From positions 62,001-126,000 of the forward strand of contig CAWHBO010000003.1 in assembly GCA_963827735.1 (NCBI GenBank): a stretch of DNA of 64,000 nucleotides, written 5' to 3'. The notes below the pieces were generated by a model. That model saw nothing but the letters and a program-made list of their open reading frames with translations. It was not told the origin of the DNA and did no database searches. Of the stretch, positions 32,639-41,311 are shown one piece after another. This stretch comes from CAWHBO01 sp963827735 (GTDB lineage: Bacteria > Patescibacteriota > Patescibacteriia > Patescibacteriales > UBA12075). Every line of letters starts with the position of its first letter. Within the stretch, counting starts at the first letter, position 1. Made by a program: the position numbers and the translations under genes.

Positions 32639-33718
32639 TTATTTTTTCTTCTGAAACCCCCTCACCCCCATATAAATGACATTGGGGCTTGAAGGATCAA
32701 CGATCAAATTCCAACCGGCCCTTGAGGTCGGCAGCTTGATGGTTGACCAGGTCTTTCCCCCGTCCAAAGAACGATAAAAGGTGGTAAATGTCACATAATA
32801 AATTTCCTGGCTGTTGCGCGGATTGACCGCGATGGTGTTGATGGTGGCGCTTTTCTCAGAGGGAAGCAATTCAATTTTCTGCCAAGTCGCTCCCTTATCC
32901 TGTGAAACCGCTAGTCCGTATTGAGTCGCCACGTAAACCACTTTGGCTTCATCTTTGACAAAGACAACGTCTTTGATGCCATCGTTTATACCCAACTCCT
33001 TTAAAGCTTTCACAATATCATTGTCCCAAGTGCTCCCGCCGTCCTTGGTCCTGAATACGCCCCTATTCTCCGTCAAAACATACACGTTTCGGCTGTCATT
33101 GGGATCAATGGATAGCTTGACAATCTTGCTGCCAGTCCGCTCAATCGTCTGCCAGCTGACTCCGGCGTCCGTTGATTTCATAAGATCGCCGCGGGAATTG
33201 CCGATATACACGTTGTTTTCGTCATACTGATCAACCGCAACCGCGTCAATCGTTGTTTTAAGGTCATTGTCGTAATATGGATTTTGCCACCCGCGGACGC
33301 ATTCCGTCGTTTTATAAATCTTGTTGCCAACCGCCGCATAAATCGTGCATTTGTTTTTGGCATCAATCGCGATCGCTCGAATGGTCACATTCCCAAGCTC
33401 CGTAACCTGCTGCCAGCTCCCGGCTCCATCCAAAGTGTACAAGAGCCCATTGGCGATGCTGCCGTAATAAATCGCCTTTGAGTCGCTGGGATCCATTGCC
33501 ATTGACGCTGAACTGACGGATGAAAATCTCTTGGGCGCGCCTGTCGTGGTGGGTATCAAAACTCTCTGCTGCCAAGTGCTGCCTTTGTCGGCTGATTTAA
33601 ACACTCCGCCGTCAATCATTGTGGTATCGGTTGTCTTTTGAGCGGTGGCGCATCCGGAAAGGCTGACAGCCATCGCCAAAAGCAATGTTATGGAAAAAAC
33701 TTGATTTTTTTTGTTCAT
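32639..33718 (-). CDS. Lipoprotein with YCF48/BNR-type beta-propeller
   Basis: From ATG 33718 the product is 359 residues. Lipobox LSGC near residue 22 predicts a lipoprotein. At least six repeats of the form VFKSADKGSTWQQ, LLYTLDGAGSWQQ, IYKTTECVRGWQ, LMKSTDAGVSWQT, VFRTKDGGSTWDN, LAVSQDKGATWQK and FYRSLDGGKTWST (Asp-box blades) indicate a complete beta-propeller related to YCF48/sialidase-like folds. No catalytic Glu/Arg set of sialidases recognised. Likely binds a partner or polysaccharide at the cell surface; function unknown. Confidence 0.88.
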   Translation of the reverse strand: MNKKNQVFSITLLLAMAVSLSGCATAQKTTDTTMIDGGVFKSADKGSTWQQRVLIPTTTGAPKRFSSVSSASMAMDPSDSKAIYYGSIANGLLYTLDGAGSWQQVTELGNVTIRAIAIDAKNKCTIYAAVGNKIYKTTECVRGWQNPYYDNDLKTTIDAVAVDQYDENNVYIGNSRGDLMKSTDAGVSWQTIERTGSKIVKLSIDPNDSRNVYVLTENRGVFRTKDGGSTWDNDIVKALKELGINDGIKDVVFVKDEAKVVYVATQYGLAVSQDKGATWQKIELLPSEKSATINTIAVNPRNSQEIYYVTFTTFYRSLDGGKTWSTIKLPTSRAGWNLIVDPSSPNVIYMGVRGFQKKK

Positions 33719-33793
33719 ATGTTGATATCCATAAGACATTTGCCTGTTTTAAGAAATATCTTATGGATGATAAAAACATGATAACATCTCCCG

Positions 33794-34849
33794 TCACAGT
33801 TGAATCGCCACGTTCTCAAGCGCCAAAACGGGATTGACATTCGCGCCAATGTTTGCCCTTGCTTCTTTTAAAATGCTATAAAAATCAACGAACTTGCGAT
33901 GTTTCAATGAATTTTTCGCCGTCTCAATTTTTTCAGACAGCTGGTCATGCTGTATCAGGTTGGCAAGTCTAAAATTCTGTAACGCCATATCCCTGAGCAC
34001 TCCTTCCCAAATCTTCAAAATGGCGACGGCTTGTCTGACTTGCTCCTGGCCTTTGTTTTTTGCTCCCAGCAATTTGGCAACCGCTTCCAGCCTGCCATTG
34101 ATGTCCTGCCTGAAAAAATCGGCAAAAACTCCGGCGGTCTCCATGTGGCTGTTAAAACGCTCTTGATCTTGCAAGAATTTTGCGGCCAATGCCGGACGCC
34201 CGAGAGACAGCCGAGCGCAATTCTTGGCTTGGCTCCGGCTCGCTTTCAAATCCGCAATCAGATAATCATAAATCTCATCCGTGCTTACCGGACGGAATTC
34301 CAAAACTTGGCTGCGCGATACGATCGTGCGAGGCAAGCGATCCAGATCCTCAGTGATCAAAATGATCACGACTTTTTCTCTCGGCTCTTCCATGATCTTA
34401 AGCAAAGCATTCGCCGCTTCTTGGCTCAAGGTGTCGGCGTTTTTGATGATGCCGATCTTGTATGAACCGAGGAAAGAAGTTAAAGACAGCCGGTGTATGA
34501 AATCCCTGACTTGCTCAATGGAAATGTTCTTTTTGCCATCTTCCAGCTTAAGCGCCAACAAATCGCTATGCCCGGCTGATCCGCCGCTGGCTTCATCTCT
34601 GCCGGCTTTTAAACTGCGGCAAGCCGGACAAACTCCGCAAGGTCCGCTATATCCATTCTGGCCATGTTTCACGCACAAAAGGCTTTGAGCGAAAAAATAA
34701 GCAGCCGTTGTCTTGCCCAAATCCTCCGGGCCGTTCATGATATAGGCGCTGCTTACGCTTTCGTTCAAAAGGCTCCTTTCCAAAAATTTCTTAATATGCG
34801 AATTCCCGATGTGGGGCCAATTGAAAATGAAATTCTTTTCTTTTATCAT
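33794..34849 (-). CDS. holB: DNA polymerase III delta' subunit (clamp loader)
   Basis: Product of 351 residues. AAA+ core with P-loop GPEDLGKTT, four zinc-binding Cys in CVKHGQNGYSGPCGVCPAC, sensor region IIKNADTLSQEAANALLKIMEEPREKVVIILIT and the SRSQ arginine-finger segment (TIVSRSQVLEF). The C-terminal collar domain is helical. Part of the complex that loads the sliding clamp. A 12-residue Gly/Ser/Ala-rich piece (GRDEASGGSAGH) lies after the zinc motif. It is at the end of the minus-strand block; the next genes run the other way. Confidence 0.92.
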   Translation of the reverse strand: MIKEKNFIFNWPHIGNSHIKKFLERSLLNESVSSAYIMNGPEDLGKTTAAYFFAQSLLCVKHGQNGYSGPCGVCPACRSLKAGRDEASGGSAGHSDLLALKLEDGKKNISIEQVRDFIHRLSLTSFLGSYKIGIIKNADTLSQEAANALLKIMEEPREKVVIILITEDLDRLPRTIVSRSQVLEFRPVSTDEIYDYLIADLKASRSQAKNCARLSLGRPALAAKFLQDQERFNSHMETAGVFADFFRQDINGRLEAVAKLLGAKNKGQEQVRQAVAILKIWEGVLRDMALQNFRLANLIQHDQLSEKIETAKNSLKHRKFVDFYSILKEARANIGANVNPVLALENVAIQL

Positions 34850-35044
34850 ATATTATAGTATATCAGCAACTTTACTGATTGGCAACCGTCTGAATCTCCC
34901 TTTCTTCCTTGAATTTTAGCAAATATTCTGCTAATATTTTATTACCATATCCTTATTAGCGTTATCAGCGCAATCAGGGTAATCAGCGAAGGTTTATTTA
35001 CCAACAAAAGACAGGATTCTTTTTCCTTAATTATAGATATTCCA
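34850..35044. other. Divergent intergenic region between holB and the sugar transferase
   Basis: Start regions of two divergent genes face each other here. 34955-34990 has a dispersed repeat related to TTATCAGCGCAATCAGGG / TAATCAGCG. No clear -35/-10 pair was identified for either gene. Confidence 0.4.
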
Positions 35045-36403
35045 ATGCAAAAAAGACTGCAAAAATTCAGCTTGCTCTTAGGCGACATCATCGTGTTGTA
35101 CGCGGCGCTTTACGCTACGCTTTTCATTCGTTACTGGAAAATCCCGGAAACAACGACTTGGAACGCTCATTTTGGACCTTTTTCCATCGCCTTCATCGCT
35201 TGGATCATAATTTTTTATATTGCCGATCTCTACAACATCCATCTGGCGGTCAACAATTCAAAATTTTTTTACAAAACCTTGCGATCGGTTATCATCGCCG
35301 GCCTTTTAACGATCGCTTTTTTCTATATTGATCCGCAAATCAGCATCGCTCCCAAAACGAACATGATCATTTATGTCCTCGTGTTCTCCTTTCTTTTTCT
35401 GAACTGGCGCCGGCTGTACAACGTCCTGCTTTTTTCTTATGTCCCAAAAAACAAATTGCTGATCGTCGGCTACAACGAAAAAGTGCGCGAGTTGGCGACA
35501 GTGCTGGAACAGAAGCCTCATTTGGGATACAAAATCGCGCTGATTCTGGACCAGCAGGCAAAAAATCAAATCAGCAGCATTCCGGTAACGTATGATTTTT
35601 CCAAGCTGCAATCCATAATTCTAAATCAAAAAATATCAAACATTATTTTAGCTGCCGATCCGCATGATTCCGAAGAACTGAGAAAATACCTTTTCTCGCT
35701 TTTGCCCCTGAAAATCAATTTTGAGACTTTAACCGATTTTTACGAAACAATCACCGGAAAAATTCCGATTGACACCATTTCCGAGATGTGGTTTTTGGAA
35801 AAGCTTTCGGAGGGCCGCAAAATCATGTTTGATAATCTGAAAAGAGCTTTTGATTTTTTCTTCGCTCTGGTGATTTTCCTGATGACCATCCCCTTCTGGC
35901 CATTCATCATTTTGATCATAAAACTTGAAAGCCAAGGTCCGGCTTTTATAAAAATGCTAAGAAGCGGGAAAAACAACCAAGCTTTCAAAATGTACAAATT
36001 CCGGACCATGAGAGAAGACGGGAACACTCGCGGACATACGCTCCAGAATGATCCGCGCATCACGGTGTTTGGATCATTCATGCGCAAAACCAGGCTTGAC
36101 GAAATTCCACAGGTAATTAATGTCATCAGAGGCGACATGAGTTTTGTCGGCCCGCGCCCGGAACGTCCGGAGTTCGTCCGGGAACTGGAACAGCAAGTGC
36201 CTTTTTACAACGAAAGGCATCTCGTCAAGCCGGGCCTTACCGGCTGGGCGCAGGTAGCCGGAGGATACCTTTCTCCCACCAAAGAAGACACTTTGAAAAA
36301 AATCCAATATGATCTCTTTTATATAAAAAACCGCTCCCTGTACCTGGATGCATCAATCATCTTAAAGACGATTGCGATTGTGCTGAGCAAGGGAGGAGTT
36401 TGA
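35045..36403 (+). CDS. Undecaprenyl-phosphate hexose-1-phosphate transferase (WcaJ/WbaP type)
   Basis: Product of 452 residues, polytopic form: four N-terminal membrane helices, a Rossmann-like middle domain (NKLLIVGYNEKVRELATVLEQKPHLGYKIALIL, about 138-190), a re-entrant helix (about 270-292) and the catalytic domain with KMYKFRTM, DPRITVFGSFMRKTRLDEIPQ, the GDMSFVGPRPERPEF motif and KPGLTGWAQV. First step in making a lipid-linked glycan: moves a sugar phosphate onto undecaprenyl phosphate. Which sugar cannot be read from the sequence. The next gene is a duplicate of its last 200 residues. Confidence 0.94.
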   Translation: MQKRLQKFSLLLGDIIVLYAALYATLFIRYWKIPETTTWNAHFGPFSIAFIAWIIIFYIADLYNIHLAVNNSKFFYKTLRSVIIAGLLTIAFFYIDPQISIAPKTNMIIYVLVFSFLFLNWRRLYNVLLFSYVPKNKLLIVGYNEKVRELATVLEQKPHLGYKIALILDQQAKNQISSIPVTYDFSKLQSIILNQKISNIILAADPHDSEELRKYLFSLLPLKINFETLTDFYETITGKIPIDTISEMWFLEKLSEGRKIMFDNLKRAFDFFFALVIFLMTIPFWPFIILIIKLESQGPAFIKMLRSGKNNQAFKMYKFRTMREDGNTRGHTLQNDPRITVFGSFMRKTRLDEIPQVINVIRGDMSFVGPRPERPEFVRELEQQVPFYNERHLVKPGLTGWAQVAGGYLSPTKEDTLKKIQYDLFYIKNRSLYLDASIILKTIAIVLSKGGV

Positions 36404-36429
36404 AATATCATAATATTTTTTATCTTCAT

Positions 36430-36455
36430 AATCTGCTTTCTTGAGCGGATTTTAT
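36430..36455 (+). terminator. Possible weak terminator after the first sugar transferase
   Basis: Stem AATCTGC / GCGGATT (one G-T pair) followed by TTATATT. It lies just before the promoter of the next gene. Confidence 0.45.
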
Positions 36456-36456
36456 A

Positions 36457-36485
36457 TTGACTAAAAATTATTTTTCTGCTAAATT
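36457..36485 (+). promoter_or_regulatory. Promoter of the second sugar transferase
   Basis: TTGACT (36457-36462), 17-base spacer, TAAATT (36480-36485), about 57 bases before the TTG start. Confidence 0.65.
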
Positions 36486-36542
36486 CAAATATCAATAAAT
36501 GGATTATTAATATAAAAAACAAAAAAATAAGGAGGGTTCATT

Positions 36543-37136
36543 TTGGAATCAAAAACAAAATTCAATAAAACAAAAACGTTCTTTGATTTTTTTCTTGCTG
36601 GAGTCATATTGCTCGTTTCCCTTCCTTTCTGGCCTTTGATAATGCTTCTAATAAAAATTGAAAGCAAGGGACCTGTATTTATAAAAATGCTTAGGGATGG
36701 GAAAAACCGCAAGCCTTTTAAGATGTACAAATTCAGGTCCATGAAAGAAGAGGGAAACACACTCAGCCCAACAGTCGTAAACGATCCGCGCATCACAAAA
36801 TTCGGTTCTTTTATGCGCAAAACCAGGATTGATGAGATCCCGCAAGTTTTAAATGTAATCAAGGGCGATATGAGTATAGTCGGTCCTCGCCCCGAGCGTT
36901 CAGAATTCATTATGGAAATTGAAAGGCAGGTGCCGCTCTATAATAAAAGACATCTTGTAAAACCAGGGATTACGGGATGGGCGCAAGTGATGGGCGGCTA
37001 TCTTTCTTACACTAAAGAAGATCAAATGATAAAAGTCCAATATGACCTTTTTTATATCAAGAATCGTTCAATGTATCTTGATATTCTGATCATCTTTAAA
37101 ACCATTGCGACAGTCCTGAGAGGAAGCGGGATTTAA
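36543..37136 (+). CDS. Monotopic phosphoglycosyl transferase (catalytic-domain-only sugar transferase)
   Basis: Product of 197 residues from a TTG start set by a strong AAGGAGG seven bases upstream. It is collinear with the last 200 residues of the preceding protein: re-entrant hydrophobic helix (FFLAGVILLVSLPFWPLIMLLIKI), KMYKFRSM, DPRITKFGSFMRKTRIDEIPQ, GDMSIVGPRPERSEF and KPGITGWAQV. The catalytic Asp-Glu pair of the family (DE in IDEIPQ) is intact. Loss of the membrane and Rossmann parts gives a PglC-like form. Either a second enzyme with another sugar or a differently expressed isozyme. Confidence 0.92.
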   Translation: MESKTKFNKTKTFFDFFLAGVILLVSLPFWPLIMLLIKIESKGPVFIKMLRDGKNRKPFKMYKFRSMKEEGNTLSPTVVNDPRITKFGSFMRKTRIDEIPQVLNVIKGDMSIVGPRPERSEFIMEIERQVPLYNKRHLVKPGITGWAQVMGGYLSYTKEDQMIKVQYDLFYIKNRSMYLDILIIFKTIATVLRGSGI

Positions 37137-37171
37137 ATCTAAAAGCTACAACAAATCAAAAGGAGGCGTTC

Positions 37172-37648
37172 TTGAAAACAAAAAAACAGAGAATTACGGA
37201 ATTGATAAACAAAGGCTTTAAAAACCATGAAATTTTGAAAAGGGTTAAAACCACTCTTTACTACACAAAAAAAGTGAGAGCAAACATCAATAGTAATGAA
37301 AAGTGGCTAAAAACCAATAATGCTGCTCAGAAAAGATATTACGAAATGCACCCGGAGGAAAGAAAAAGGTTAAAGCAAAAAAATTATCAGAAGGGCGCAA
37401 TGGACGCGTGTAATGCGATGAAAAGATGGCCGATGGAGATGATCTTGGTGATTCTCAGCTTTAAAGGATCCGACAGGGATCTGCACAAAAGAATCGGAAA
37501 ATCTGTTCAGGCTATCCAGGTTACCAGATCAAGATGGAAAAAAATTATTTCAACTTATGTGTGGAAGGCCATCATTGACCGATCCCCGAATCTGTGCTAT
37601 ATTCTTATATCCTCTAAATTTGAGGCGTGCTCTTTAAAAATTGGGTAA
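37172..37648 (+). CDS. Putative DNA-binding HTH protein
   Basis: Product of 158 residues from TTG, again with a strong AAAGGAGG before it. Highly basic with many Lys and Arg. The N-terminus ITELINKGFKNHEILKRVKTTLYYTKKVRANI reads as a helix-turn-helix of resolvase type; the part KGSDRDLHKRIGKSVQAIQVTRSRWKK resembles a second three-helix HTH. Possibly a regulator of the surface-glycan genes before it. Not recognised as a known family; no enzymatic motif. Confidence 0.65.
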   Translation: MKTKKQRITELINKGFKNHEILKRVKTTLYYTKKVRANINSNEKWLKTNNAAQKRYYEMHPEERKRLKQKNYQKGAMDACNAMKRWPMEMILVILSFKGSDRDLHKRIGKSVQAIQVTRSRWKKIISTYVWKAIIDRSPNLCYILISSKFEACSLKIG

Positions 37649-37702
37649 TAGCTAAAAATTAAAACAGGAAAATATCTGACAATTATTTTCCTCCAAAAAT
37701 TT

Positions 37703-37858
37703 ATGTTCAAAGCTATTAGTGGAGCATTAAGTTTTTTTCTGCTTCTCCTTGTTCTAAAATGCGCTTTTCCTGAGATAAGCGGCTTGATGACGCAAATCAT
37801 CATCCAAACACTTTCCCTCATAAGCCGCATCTTGGAACAAGCCCAAACCAGCATGTAA
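37703..37858 (+). CDS. Candidate small hydrophobic peptide
   Basis: A 51-residue frame from ATG 37703. Residues 8-24 (ALSFFLLLLVLKCAF) form one membrane helix and the rest is amphipathic (SGLMTQIIIQTLSLISRIL). It is followed two bases later by a good terminator, but no Shine-Dalgarno site or clear promoter is seen. It could be a small membrane peptide or a chance frame. Confidence 0.35.
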   Translation: MFKAISGALSFFLLLLVLKCAFPEISGLMTQIIIQTLSLISRILEQAQTSM

Positions 37859-37863
37859 AATAA

Positions 37864-37897
37864 AAGGGATTCTTCTTAACAGAAGAACCCCTTTTTT
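37864..37897. terminator. Bidirectional rho-independent terminator
   Basis: Stem AAGGGATTCTTCT / AGAAGAACCCCTT (one mismatch) with TAAC loop, T6 on the plus side and T4ATTTT on the minus side. It lies between converging transcripts. Confidence 0.9.
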
Positions 37898-37910
37898 CTT
37901 TTTTAAAAAA

Positions 37911-38498
37911 TCATTTCGCGCATTCGCTCCCCTCTTTTACGCACTCATAAACGCATCCCGGGCAAACTTTGTAATCAGGCGCGCGGTAGCATTCTTTACC
38001 GGCGGATTTGTCATCGCAAAAACAGCGGCCGGCCTGATCAAGATATGTGTTCGGAATCTGCTCACAGCTTTCTTGCACGCAAGCAGCCGCAAAGACTTCA
38101 CTTAAGTAATATCCCGTCCGACAGCCCGAGATCTTGTCTTCAGTTTTATCCGGTACGGCCGAAGACGCGGTGGAAGTGCCAACGCTGGTTGAAGCTTTGA
38201 GCATATCCGCAACGCTATCGCCCAGCTTCTCCGCGATTCCCTGAACCGCTTCTTTCGCTTTTTCCTGCGCCGCCTCTCTGATTGCATCTTTGTTCTCATC
38301 AACCATTTTCTCAACGCTTTCCGCCGCTTTATTTTTCAAACCATCAGGACTTAAGTTGATTCCTTTTTTTTCAAAAACCGATCTGGCGTCCAGATAAAAA
38401 TCATAAACCTTAACGTCACCCTGAAACAAGGCGTACGCCCCGATAACCGCAAAAAAAATCAGCAATAATTTTAAAGTTGTTTTGATGATGAAAAACAT
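37911..38498 (-). CDS. Membrane-anchored protein with Cys-rich C-terminal domain
   Basis: Product of 195 residues. One N-terminal membrane helix (about 5-25), an amphipathic helical region (about 50-105, AAESVEKMVDENKDAIREAAQEKAKEAVQGIAEKL), a Ser/Thr/Ala linker and an extracytoplasmic domain with 11 Cys (CRTGYY, ACVQESC, CFCDDK, ECYRAP, VCPGCVYEC) that would be disulfide-bonded. No family recognised. The Cys-rich tail resembles that of the CAP protein encoded next on the same strand, so the two may act together on the surface. Confidence 0.7.
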   Translation of the reverse strand: MFFIIKTTLKLLLIFFAVIGAYALFQGDVKVYDFYLDARSVFEKKGINLSPDGLKNKAAESVEKMVDENKDAIREAAQEKAKEAVQGIAEKLGDSVADMLKASTSVGTSTASSAVPDKTEDKISGCRTGYYLSEVFAAACVQESCEQIPNTYLDQAGRCFCDDKSAGKECYRAPDYKVCPGCVYECVKEGSECAK

Positions 38499-38565
38499 TT
38501 CATTCTATAAGTTTATATTTTAAAAATATTCTTGCTTCCAATGCTATATATAATTCAATCCATGA

Positions 38566-38663
38566 GCTTACCGCTGATTTTACGCGGATAGCAACGCGGA
38601 TTTAACGCTGATTTTTATTCGCAATTAGCGGATTAGCATTTATTCGCAAATTAGCGTCACACC
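38566..38663. repeat. Two dispersed repeats side by side
   Basis: 38566-38612 matches the ACGCGGATTTTACGCTGAT repeat at 24034-24078. Directly after it, 38618-38663 matches the TAGC repeat (TTCGCAATTAGCGGATTAGC, ATTAGCGTCACACC). This shows that copies of different families pile up in the same gap. Confidence 0.85.
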
Positions 38664-38666
38664 GCA

Positions 38667-39914
38667 TCACAAACTTTCCCCGCAGATCTTACCGCTACTG
38701 CATTCAAGCGGCACAAAGCAATACGGAATATATCCTGGCTTGGCGCAACACGGTCCCGTGTTGAATCCACAATCGGTGCGCGCGATGAATTCTTGCGTAG
38801 CATACACATACCCATTGGCAATGACAACTCCGACTCCCGCTTCGTCATAATCTCCGTGCAGAATGTTTTCCCTGTGCCCCGGGCTCTCCATCCAGCCTTT
38901 GGTGATCTCTTTTGCCAAAGCCGCGTTGCTGTACCAGGCTACGGCGAGCGGTTCAATTTTTGATTGGCCTTCAAACAGCTTTTTTCTTTTTGCAACTTCA
39001 TCCTCAATGATCTTGCGCTTGGCGCTCTCATCCTCAGTTTCTTCCAGCCGAGTCTTAAAACTTGCTTCCAGATCTTTTCTTCCCGCAGGACATGCTGTCA
39101 ATTCCTTGCCGACACGATCGCCTTCCGGATATGAAACTTTATATGTTAAAGCCGAAAAAAGCGCGATGTTTTCTCCGGCTTGGGAAAAATAAAAAATGCT
39201 GTTGTTGTTTAAGCGTTCCTTGTTGTAAAATCCCAGCTCGCTCAGGTCTTCGTGGTGGATCATCGGGTAATCGCACGCGCGGCCGATGCCGGCAAACGCC
39301 TGATTCTCTTTGGCCAGGCTTTCCGAATGCGCGCGAGCCACCAGGCTCAAGTCGCTGTTCCATTTTACGGGTTCAAATCCCGCTTTTATTCTTTCATTGT
39401 TAACAGCGTCATGTATAAGTTTTTCCAACTGGGTATAATTCCCGTTGAAATCCGCCTGATTGATCTTGGCGATATCGGCGTTGCTGATCCCCACTCCCAA
39501 AGAACGCATGATGTTCATTGCGTCCGCCGGCCGGCCGAGGAAATATCGTTTTTTATCAGCCGGATTCACATACCAGGCCTCGCCCTTGCTTTCCACCTGC
39601 AAAAATATCTTTCCGGAATTGGCATTGGCAAATTTTTTATCAAGCCCCGGGCAATCCGTTTCCGGTCCGATTTCAATTTTAAAAAGATTGGCGTTGGATA
39701 TGCCCTTCCCCAACTTCTTCATCAAATCAAAAGCATCTGTCTCTCTGCCCAGATAATATCTGAGCCCCGTATCCGGCGCCACGTACCAAGCTTCCCCGTG
39801 TTCCTCAATCTGCAAAAAAATCTTCCCCGCGATCTTGCTGTTGACAGTGGCGGCTTTGGCCGGAGCCAACACGAATATGATAAATAATATAATAAAAAAT
39901 AAATACTTTTTCAT
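38667..39914 (-). CDS. Secreted CAP/SCP-domain protein with two GKIFLQVE-AWYV repeats
   Basis: Product of 415 residues. Signal peptide (about 1-21). Two repeats of about 55 residues (29-83 and 94-150), each GKIFLQxExxGEAWYVxPxxxxRYxLGRxxDAxxxMxxLGxGISNA. Then a CAP domain (about 158-385): HDAVNNERIKAGFEPVKWNSDLSLVARAHSES, GENIALFS, MESPGHRENILHGDYDEAGVGVV. The conserved His and Glu of CAP proteins are present (RAHS, GENI, GHRENIL). A Cys-rich tail follows (CGFNTGPCCAKPGY). The same repeats start the protease at 48100-50241. Probably cell-surface; target unknown. Confidence 0.92.
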   Translation of the reverse strand: MKKYLFFIILFIIFVLAPAKAATVNSKIAGKIFLQIEEHGEAWYVAPDTGLRYYLGRETDAFDLMKKLGKGISNANLFKIEIGPETDCPGLDKKFANANSGKIFLQVESKGEAWYVNPADKKRYFLGRPADAMNIMRSLGVGISNADIAKINQADFNGNYTQLEKLIHDAVNNERIKAGFEPVKWNSDLSLVARAHSESLAKENQAFAGIGRACDYPMIHHEDLSELGFYNKERLNNNSIFYFSQAGENIALFSALTYKVSYPEGDRVGKELTACPAGRKDLEASFKTRLEETEDESAKRKIIEDEVAKRKKLFEGQSKIEPLAVAWYSNAALAKEITKGWMESPGHRENILHGDYDEAGVGVVIANGYVYATQEFIARTDCGFNTGPCCAKPGYIPYCFVPLECSSGKICGESL

Positions 39915-39962
39915 ATGAGGTAATTATAGCATAATTTGAGAGTGATACAATTATCAGCAAAC

Positions 39963-39992
39963 AAAAATCGCCTTGGGTTCAAGACGATTTTT
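39963..39992. terminator. Rho-independent terminator of the SIMPL unit
   Basis: Stem AAATCG / CGATTT with inner CTTG / CAAG; T5 on the plus strand and T5 on the minus strand. It lies 15 bases after the stop of the 101-residue gene. Confidence 0.8.
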
Positions 39993-40006
39993 ATGTTAGC
40001 AAAACC

Positions 40007-40312
40007 TTATTTCTTTGGCACTTCAGATTTATCAATCTCCCTCTGAATCAAATCCATGTAAGAATTGTTTTTCTCTTCTTTGATTAGGTATGAACCGAAG
40101 ATATCTCTGGTATAAAAAATGTAAACCATAAGATATACGACCAACAGGACGATCATGATCCTGAAACCGAGTTTGCGCCAGACCATGATGGCAATGAGAA
40201 CGGCTGCAAGAATCGTGATTATCCTCATCTGCTCGGGGGTAAGGCTATATATATAATTTAGGGCGCTTTGGATCTGCTCTGAATTTATAATTTTTTCCAA
40301 AAAAGCAGGCAT
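40007..40312 (-). CDS. Small membrane protein of unknown function
   Basis: Product of 101 residues with two adjacent membrane helices (about 30-46 and 49-68, ITILAAVLIAIMVW and IMIVLLVVYLMVYIFY) and polar ends. Starts six bases after the SIMPL gene and ends before the shared terminator, so the two form an operon. No family recognised. Confidence 0.75.
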   Translation of the reverse strand: MPAFLEKIINSEQIQSALNYIYSLTPEQMRIITILAAVLIAIMVWRKLGFRIMIVLLVVYLMVYIFYTRDIFGSYLIKEEKNNSYMDLIQREIDKSEVPKK

Positions 40313-40318
40313 AAAGTT

Positions 40319-41050
40319 TTATTTCACAGCGTAAGTCAACACGACTTCCACTTTGATCTCATTCTGCCCTGTCTGAATTTCCGGACTGGCCATGCCTTCT
40401 GCGCTATCAAACGACATTTTGGCGTTTGAGTAATACATGGGGGTGATCACCGGCTCTGAATTTTCAGAAAAGCCTGTGATCTTACCCAGCTTGATCCCTG
40501 ATTGCGCCGCGATCATCGCGGCTTTTTCTCTGGCCTTGGCGATTGCCAATTTTCTGGCCTGATTCTTGAGCACATATTCATCATCAATCGTAAAGCTGAT
40601 GCTGTTGATCTGGTTGGCGCCTTGTTCTGTGGTTTTTGCAATCACATCCCCGATCTTGGTTAAATCCCTGACTTTAAGCGTGATGGCTTGCGTCACTTCG
40701 TAGCCCATAAGCTGTTGGCCTCTGTCTGACGTATAGTTATAAACCGGATTCAAATTGTAATTGCTGGTCTTGATGTCCTTGTCTTCAATCCCCAGCTTTT
40801 TTACCACATCCACGATCTTGTTCATCTTGTCAGTGCTGTCCACGGTCGCTTCCGCCGCCGTCTTTTTGGTGCCGGTGTTAAAACCGATTTCAATGTTGGC
40901 GATATCCGCCTTGGCATACACTGTACCTGAACCGACCACTGAAAAACGGTCTTGGATGTCAGTCTTCTTCGCCATAACCAAGGCTGTAATAACGATTGCT
41001 GTCACTGACAAGGTTATCAGCGAAGCTAAAACAAAAAGTGTTTTTTTCAT
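40319..41050 (-). CDS. SIMPL-domain (DUF541) protein
   Basis: Product of 243 residues: N-terminal membrane or signal segment (about 5-26), then the SIMPL domain: FSVVGSGTVYAKADIANIEIGFNT, KLGIEDKDIKTSNYNLNPVYNY, GYEVTQAITLKVRDLTKIGDVI, AKAREKAAMIAAQSGIKLGKITGFSE. Extracytoplasmic; some members are linked with oxidative stress or periplasmic adhesion, but no general function is agreed. Operon with the small membrane protein. Confidence 0.92.
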   Translation of the reverse strand: MKKTLFVLASLITLSVTAIVITALVMAKKTDIQDRFSVVGSGTVYAKADIANIEIGFNTGTKKTAAEATVDSTDKMNKIVDVVKKLGIEDKDIKTSNYNLNPVYNYTSDRGQQLMGYEVTQAITLKVRDLTKIGDVIAKTTEQGANQINSISFTIDDEYVLKNQARKLAIAKAREKAAMIAAQSGIKLGKITGFSENSEPVITPMYYSNAKMSFDSAEGMASPEIQTGQNEIKVEVVLTYAVK

Positions 41051-41146
41051 AGATTTTATGATTATTTATTATTATTTATTATCTTTTATGATAACATAAA
41101 TTCCGTCTTAAAAACAGGGTCTTATATCATATTATACGAAAAAGGG

Positions 41147-41175
41147 TTGACATAGTAACAATTTTGTATTAGAAT
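41147..41175 (+). promoter_or_regulatory. Strong promoter of the acidic coiled-coil gene
   Basis: TTGACA (41147-41152), 17-base spacer, TAGAAT (41170-41175). It is followed by a long leader of about 130 bases with a motif (41221-41253) shared with the leader at 42863-42895. Confidence 0.8.
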
Positions 41176-41311
41176 GTTTTAATGTTGTTTTTTTCGTTCT
41201 TTTTAGCTATATATCAGTGTTTTTGGAAGGCTTTTTGGTATTCATCAACAATTTAACCATGTTATTTGCAATTGGTGTTTTTTTACAAACAATCAAAAAA
41301 GGAGAACTGTA

